A stretch of 9,897 nt of DNA from Bacillota bacterium (GTDB lineage: Bacteria > Bacillota > Dehalobacteriia > UBA4068). How positions within the stretch are numbered: position 1 is the stretch's first letter; the number at the start of each line of letters is the position of its first letter. The notes beneath the pieces were generated by a model. It saw only the letters and a list, made by a program, of their open reading frames with translations, had not been told where the DNA came from and ran no database searches. This document shows positions 6,775 to 9,897 of the stretch, one piece after another. Location: NCBI GenBank assembly GCA_030528765.1, contig JAUMYD010000023.1, forward strand, positions 1 through 9,897, in the 5' to 3' direction. The translations under genes and the position numbers were made by a program.

Positions 6775-8142
6775 ATGGAACATAGCCTGCATTTCATTGG
6801 AATTGGCGGCATAGGAATGAGCGCCATTGCCAAAATTATGCTGCATAATGGTTTTCGTATCAGCGGCTCTGATGTGGTAGAGAGCCATCTCACCCGGGAG
6901 CTGTGCGCTGGGGGCGCACAAATCCGCTATGGGCACTCTGCGGAGAACATTCCGGCAGATGCAGAGGCTGTGGTGTATTCCTCTGCCGTAAAGATGGACA
7001 ATGTGGAAATGCAGGCGGCAAAGGCTCGTGGCCTTAAAATCTATAAGCGCGCAGAAATGCTGGCTTATTTGATGTCTGTGAAGGAGGGAATTGGCGTTGC
7101 CGGTGCTCATGGGAAAACAACGGCCTCCGCTATGCTGGCTACCATGCTGGAACTTAACGGCTGTGACCCAACGGTGGTGATCGGCGGGATGCTGCCTGTG
7201 ATCGGCGGAAACGCTAAGGCCGGAGAGGGGCCTAATTTGGTCGCAGAGGCTGATGAGAGTGATGGGACCTTTTTGCTCCTGAAACCGAAAATTTCCCTTG
7301 TAACCAATATCGAGGCGGATCACCTGGATTATTACCAGAATCTGGAGCGGATCATTGCAGCCTTTTCGCAGTATCTGGAGCAGATCCCTGCTGATGGTTT
7401 TTCTGTGGTTTGCTATGATTGTGAGATCCTTCGTACACTCTGCGGAAAGATCCCCGGCCGGTATATCAGCTACGGTTTGGGAGAGTTCGGGGACTATCAG
7501 GCCCGGAATCTGCAGCATGAAAACAATGGTGTCTCTGCGGATGTTTATTACCTGGGCAGCCTTTTGGGGCGGCTGCGTATGAATGTGGTTGGCGAACATA
7601 ACATCAGCAATGCCCTGGGTGCAATTGCCATTGGGCGGGAGCTGGGGCTCAGTTTTGAAGAATGTGCTGTCGGCCTGGCGAATTTTACCGGAACCGGTCG
7701 CCGCTACGAGCTTTTGGCAGAAAGAAACGGTCTGCGGGTGGTGGATGATTATGCACATCATCCCACGGAAATTGCTGCCACGATCCAGGCTGCGCGGGAT
7801 CAGGGGGTCCGAAAGATGCTGGCGGTCTTTCAGCCGCATCGCTACAGCCGCACGCAGGAGATGTATCAGGATTTTGCCGCTGCTCTGATGGCTGCGGATC
7901 GTATTTTACTTTGTGAGCTTTATCCGGCTTTTGAAAAACCCATTCCCGGCGTTAGTGCCAAACTGGTAGTGAATGCCCTTCGGGAGCTTGGTCATGGCCG
8001 GGTGGATTATGCTGCCACCATGGAGGAAGCGTTTTCCTTTTTAGAGCGGGAAATAAAGGATGAAGAGCTGCTGCTACTGATGGGAGCCGGAAACGTGCGC
8101 TCTCTCAGTGAGCGTTATGCTGCGTATATAAAGGAGAAATAA
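6775..8142 (+). CDS. murC: UDP-N-acetylmuramate--L-alanine ligase (MurC)
   Basis: The first of the Mur ligases, adding L-Ala to UDP-MurNAc in the cytoplasm. From the start at 6775 it has 455 residues, normal for MurC. The N-terminus HFIGIGGIGMSAIA is the UDP-binding glycine-rich loop. GAHGKTT at 110-116 (Lys114) is the MurC form of the P-loop, with His in place of the Asn of MurD/E. EADESDGTF, NIEADHLDYY, DDYAHHPTEI (from 324) and FQPHRYSRT (352-360) are further family marks. An in-frame ATG at 6754 is available but has no ribosome binding site and lies inside a hairpin. The ATG at 6775 has GAGGAG at 6763-6768, 6 bases upstream, and puts the glycine loop at the usual distance from the N-terminus. 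Its stop codon is 2 bases before the murB start, so the two are probably translationally coupled. Confidence 0.96.
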   Translation: MEHSLHFIGIGGIGMSAIAKIMLHNGFRISGSDVVESHLTRELCAGGAQIRYGHSAENIPADAEAVVYSSAVKMDNVEMQAAKARGLKIYKRAEMLAYLMSVKEGIGVAGAHGKTTASAMLATMLELNGCDPTVVIGGMLPVIGGNAKAGEGPNLVAEADESDGTFLLLKPKISLVTNIEADHLDYYQNLERIIAAFSQYLEQIPADGFSVVCYDCEILRTLCGKIPGRYISYGLGEFGDYQARNLQHENNGVSADVYYLGSLLGRLRMNVVGEHNISNALGAIAIGRELGLSFEECAVGLANFTGTGRRYELLAERNGLRVVDDYAHHPTEIAATIQAARDQGVRKMLAVFQPHRYSRTQEMYQDFAAALMAADRILLCELYPAFEKPIPGVSAKLVVNALRELGHGRVDYAATMEEAFSFLEREIKDEELLLLMGAGNVRSLSERYAAYIKEK

Positions 8143-8144
8143 CA

Positions 8145-9056
8145 TTGGACATTCAGCAGATTGCAAAAGATTTACAAGCCCTGATGCGCCAGCCTGTTCT
8201 GGTTCAGGAAAGCATGTCGGCCCACACCACCTGGAAAATCGGCGGCCCGGCTGATCTTTTCCTCCAGCCCTCTGCGGAGGAAGAGCTGCAGCAGGTTCTG
8301 GCTTATCTTTATCGGCAGGAGATCCCTTGGCTGGTTATTGGGAATGGCTCCAATCTGCTGGTTGGGGATCGAGGCATTCGTGGTGCTGTAATTAAAATGG
8401 GGGATTCTTTTTCGGGTTCCCTTTGGCGTGGTCAGGAGGTGGAGGCTCGCTCCGGCATGCTTCTTTCTGCGCTGGCTTTGGAGGCAGCAGAGCGTTCCCT
8501 GGGGGATATCAGCTTTGCCCGGGGCATCCCCGGCAGTGTAGGTGGGGCTGTCCGCATGAATGCCGGAGCTTATGGTGGAAATATTGGCGATTTTGTTACG
8601 GCTGTTTACGGGTTGAGCTACAGCGGAGAACCTTTGGAGCTGCGCGGGAATGAGATTAGTTTTGCTTATCGGAACAGCAGCCTGTTTGATCTGGATGCTA
8701 TTGTGACCCGGGTTCGACTGCGGCTGAAAGCGGAGGACAGGGAGGAGCTTATGGCAAAGATGAAGGACTATGCCCGGCGTCGTTCGAAGGCCCAGCCATT
8801 GGAGTATCCCTCCTGCGGAAGTGTTTTCCGAAACCCGGCCAGTGATCATGCCGGGCGCTTGGTGGAGATCACCGGCCTGCGGGGGCTGCGGAACGGGAAT
8901 GCGGCGGTTTCTCAGAAGCATGGGAATTTCATTATCAACCTTGGTGGAGCTACCGCTGCAGAGGTTCGGGAGCTTATTGAGCTGGTGCAGGAGAAGGTCT
9001 ATCAGTATGCCGGGATCCTTCTTGAGCCGGAAGTCCGCTTCGTGGGCGAGTTTTAA
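8145..9056 (+). CDS. murB: UDP-N-acetylenolpyruvoylglucosamine reductase (MurB), TTG start
   Basis: An FAD-dependent cytoplasmic reductase that turns UDP-GlcNAc-enolpyruvate into UDP-MurNAc with NADPH. The 303 residues fit the shorter Gram-positive (type II) enzymes. The FAD-binding part includes TTWKIGGPADLF, GNGSN (66-70) and GIPGSVGGAVRMNAGAYGG from 127. The substrate domain has PSCGSVFRNP, with Ser226 the expected proton donor, then HGNFIINLGGATA, and LEPEVRF near the C-terminus, whose Glu (probably E296) is the expected catalytic acid. The start codon is TTG at 8145, supported by AAGGAG at 8131-8136, 8 bases upstream, and by the 2-base gap after murC. The next in-frame ATG (8183) would cut off residues with no ribosome binding site of its own. 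It is the last gene of the operon; a terminator follows 24 bases later. Confidence 0.96.
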   Translation: MDIQQIAKDLQALMRQPVLVQESMSAHTTWKIGGPADLFLQPSAEEELQQVLAYLYRQEIPWLVIGNGSNLLVGDRGIRGAVIKMGDSFSGSLWRGQEVEARSGMLLSALALEAAERSLGDISFARGIPGSVGGAVRMNAGAYGGNIGDFVTAVYGLSYSGEPLELRGNEISFAYRNSSLFDLDAIVTRVRLRLKAEDREELMAKMKDYARRRSKAQPLEYPSCGSVFRNPASDHAGRLVEITGLRGLRNGNAAVSQKHGNFIINLGGATAAEVRELIELVQEKVYQYAGILLEPEVRFVGEF

Positions 9057-9080
9057 AAGCAAATCATAAAAGTCTCTTTT

Positions 9081-9107
9081 GGGCTGCTTTTGACGCAGCC
9101 CTTTTTT
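9081..9107 (+). terminator. Intrinsic terminator of the murG-murC-murB unit
   Basis: GGGCTGC (9081-9087) pairs with GCAGCCC (9095-9101) around a 7-base loop, followed by six T residues (9102-9107). It lies 24 bases after the murB stop codon. On the other strand the hairpin is not followed by a T run, so it acts on plus-strand transcription only. Confidence 0.9.
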
Positions 9108-9149
9108 ATGCAGAAAACAGAACAAGGCAAAATCAGGAAGCTGGGGCAT

Positions 9150-9178
9150 AAGAAAAGGCTCCATCCGGAGATGGAGCC
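9150..9178 (-). terminator. Intrinsic terminator of the 6S RNA unit (minus strand)
   Basis: GGCTCCATC (9157-9165) and GATGGAGCC (9170-9178) form a perfect 9-base-pair stem with a 4-base loop. Read on the minus strand it is followed by TTTTCTT (9156 to 9150); on the plus strand the next bases are AACGAC, so the terminator serves minus-strand transcription. It lies just downstream of the 6S RNA 3' end and about 50 bases from the convergent murB terminator. Confidence 0.8.
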
Positions 9179-9187
9179 AACGACATT

Positions 9188-9366
9188 AAAAAAACCCTGC
9201 AACGAAAGGGAGCCGTTGTTTTGAAACCTGCTGTGTGCAGGTGGGTTTCCTCCCGCTTACTTTCGATGTCCACTGGCCTTGCGAGGCTTACCGGCCGTAA
9301 ACGGAGGCGGAATCCCGTTTAAAAGGTGTTGGGTCAAAACTTCGGTCATCCACAGTGTGCAGGGAT
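9188..9366 (-). ncRNA. ssrS: 6S RNA (regulator of sigma-70/sigma-A RNA polymerase)
   Basis: Read on the minus strand, about 179 bases fold into the long, interrupted rod typical of 6S RNA. The closing stem is CCCTGCA (9364-9358) with TGCAGGG (9201-9195). Next come CCG plus GTTTTGA (about 9345-9334) with TCAAAAC plus CGG (9224-9213), then a large central bubble whose 3' side carries a small hairpin, CCTGC/GCAGG (about 9241-9227). The upper arm pairs GGGATTCC...GTTTAC with GTAAGCGG...AAACCC, capped by a GC-rich end. Known 6S RNAs mimic an open promoter with this bubble and hold RNA polymerase in stationary phase. The segment reading TTTTGACCCAACACC resembles the conserved TTGAACC-type stretch of 6S families. 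A near-consensus promoter and an intrinsic terminator bound the unit, and there is no open frame. A run of seven T follows the closing stem (9194-9188), so the exact 3' end is uncertain. The identification rests on manual folding, not a covariance search. Confidence 0.8.
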
Positions 9367-9372
9367 AGTATT

Positions 9373-9401
9373 ATTATAGCAGTTTCAGCCTGAATTAACA
9401 A
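9373..9401 (-). promoter_or_regulatory. Promoter of the 6S RNA gene (minus strand)
   Basis: On the minus strand TTGTTA (9401-9396) and TATAAT (9378-9373) are spaced by exactly 17 bases. TGC directly before the -10 adds the extended -10 element. The predicted start, 7 bases downstream at about 9366, coincides with the 5' edge of the 6S closing stem. Confidence 0.8.
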
Positions 9402-9410
9402 CCGTTACGA

Positions 9411-9432
9411 AAGATTTTTTCTGGAAAATCTT
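9411..9432. repeat. Perfect inverted repeat upstream of the 6S promoter
   Basis: AAGATTTT (9411-9418) and AAAATCTT (9425-9432) are exact reverse complements around the 6-base spacer TTCTGG. The element ends 9 bases upstream of the -35 of the 6S promoter. It could be an operator for that promoter or a weak hairpin at the end of a transcript; nothing else shows which. Confidence 0.5.
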
Positions 9433-9599
9433 GATAATTCTTCAGGGCATAGGGACGGTCCGCTGATGGGGAGAGCAGAGCAGCTATTACTATATAATAA
9501 AGATTTTTATCGAAAGGAAATCGATATCTATAGAAATAATATAGTAAATAATATAATTATGTAGCTTTGTTTTAATTTTATAAAAGAAATGATTTTTGT
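9433..9599. other. AT-rich intergenic region without a recognisable gene
   Basis: I see no credible coding frame on either strand. From about 9485 the composition becomes strongly AT-rich, in contrast with the mur genes. It contains a short inverted repeat, ATCGA (9510-9514) and TCGAT (9521-9525 region), around a purine spacer, and TATAAT hexamers near 9493 and 9552 that lack a matching -35. It lies between two divergent promoters, that of 6S RNA (leftward) and the one at 9600 (rightward), so it may be the control region of both. Confidence 0.5.
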
Positions 9600-9628
9600 T
9601 TGACAAAGTGTCTGTTGTTTGATATAAT
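9600..9628 (+). promoter_or_regulatory. Sigma-A promoter with perfect -35 and -10 hexamers, pointing right
   Basis: TTGACA at 9600-9605 and TATAAT at 9623-9628 are both exact consensus with the optimal 17-base spacer, and the flanks are AT-rich. Transcription should start near 9635. It is the best promoter in the window by match. What it expresses is not clear, since no convincing protein gene begins in the remaining 260 bases. Confidence 0.8.
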
Positions 9629-9634
9629 AAATGT

Positions 9635-9842
9635 AAATAGTTATTTTTTTAGAGGTTTGGTTTTGCTTCTGCTGTGTGCTTGCATTGTGTTTTGCAAAGA
9701 AAGGAATGATTTTTGGTCGGCCACATTCGCTTGCCTGAGCTGTGTTTGACAATTGCTTTTCCCCGCAGGCTCCTCTTGGCCTGCTTCTTTGGGAAGTTTT
9801 CCTCCTGATGCATTTATAAATCGCGGGAGGCTTTTCTTTTTT
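9635..9842 (+). ncRNA. Candidate small RNA or regulatory leader downstream of the consensus promoter
   Basis: The stretch after the consensus promoter has no open frame with a good start. The small frames are a 10-codon ATG frame at 9705, whose AAGGA motif abuts the ATG with no spacing, and a hydrophobic frame from TTG at 9657, whose AGAGG is 1 base away. It contains a 6-bp hairpin, GCAGGC (9765-9770) with GCCTGC (9779-9784), and a second one, CCTCCTG (9801-9807) with CGGGAGG (9824-9830), followed by the T-rich tail TTTTCTTTTTT (9832-9842). The unit could be a stand-alone RNA of about 200 bases or an attenuated leader for a gene starting beyond the right edge. I do not recognise a known RNA family. 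Confidence 0.35.
9801..9842 (+). terminator. Probable intrinsic terminator or attenuator
   Basis: CCTCCTG (9801-9807) and CGGGAGG (9824-9830) form a 7-base-pair stem, with one G-T pair, closing a 16-base loop that contains the palindrome ATTTATAAAT. The 3' side is followed by CTTTTCTTTTTT. The T tail exists only on the plus strand. The large loop makes it weaker than the murB terminator. Confidence 0.5.
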
Positions 9843-9897
9843 GAAGGTGCTCCGGCCATCTCTGATGGCTTTCCCAATAGAATACTGCTGTGGCATA

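Noticed and set aside
6736..7839. Long minus-strand open frame opposite murC
   Set aside because: It covers the conserved core of MurC, and its translation is rich in His, Gln and Ile as expected from antisense reading. No family resemblance.
8172..9164. Minus-strand open frame across murB and its terminator
   Set aside because: It runs opposite the MurB motifs and through two terminator hairpins, with no sign of being a real protein.
9493..9557. TATAAT hexamers at 9493 and 9552 as promoters
   Set aside because: Neither has a -35 match at suitable spacing nor a TGn extension; such hexamers are expected by chance in AT-rich sequence.
9746..9751. Second TTGACA as another promoter
   Set aside because: No -10-like hexamer lies 16-18 bases downstream; the region there is GC-rich and part of a hairpin.
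9528..9896. Minus-strand open frames in the right end
   Set aside because: Low-complexity Lys, Ser and Gln-rich translations, no ribosome binding site, reading through a plus-strand terminator and an AT-rich tract. No family recognised.
9057..9897. tRNA, CRISPR array or insertion sequence in the non-coding right end
   Set aside because: No cloverleaf with the usual TTCGA arm, no regularly spaced direct repeats, and no transposase fragment or terminal inverted repeats with target duplication were seen.

Overview
The window is a stretch of a bacterial cell-wall and division (dcw) gene cluster, all transcribed left to right, followed by a non-protein-coding region with a 6S RNA gene on the opposite strand. 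The genes point to a Bacillota (Firmicutes) relative. The class B penicillin-binding protein ends in two PASTA domains, MurE carries the DNPR signature of meso-diaminopimelate addition, MurB is the type with a CGSVFRNP active-site motif, Shine-Dalgarno sequences are strong, and sigma-A type promoters are close to consensus. The order murG-murC-murB directly after ftsW would suit Negativicutes or a deep clostridial lineage, but this is an inference from gene order only. Genes look roughly balanced in G+C, while part of the right end is strongly AT-rich (judged by eye).

Layout. Positions 1-489 hold the C-terminal end of a penicillin-binding protein. An extended -10 promoter lies at its stop codon and leads into murE (559-2043). 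Then come mraY (2091-3065), murD (3076-4419) and ftsW (4430-5563), spaced 10 to 47 bases apart. A second promoter at 5593-5620 starts murG (5665-6744), murC (6775-8142) and murB (8145-9056, TTG start). The run ends at an intrinsic terminator (9081-9107). A 6S RNA gene on the minus strand (about 9366 down to 9188) points towards murB, with its own promoter and terminator, so the two units converge. From 9380 to the end no protein gene is convincing. This part holds a perfect inverted repeat, an AT-rich tract, and a plus-strand promoter with perfect -35 and -10 hexamers feeding a hairpin-rich stretch that may be a small RNA or the leader of a gene beyond the window.

How the genes work together. 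MurB completes UDP-MurNAc; MurC, MurD and MurE add L-Ala, D-Glu and meso-DAP. The next enzyme, MurF, is not encoded here. MraY loads the finished pentapeptide precursor on undecaprenyl phosphate, MurG adds GlcNAc to give lipid II, and FtsW with the class B PBP polymerises and crosslinks it at the septum. The notable departures from the usual cluster are the absence of murF between murE and mraY, and the end of the cluster after murB without ftsQ/divIB, ftsA or ftsZ.

I did not find an undescribed protein system. The best leads are in the non-coding right end and in small hairpins between genes.
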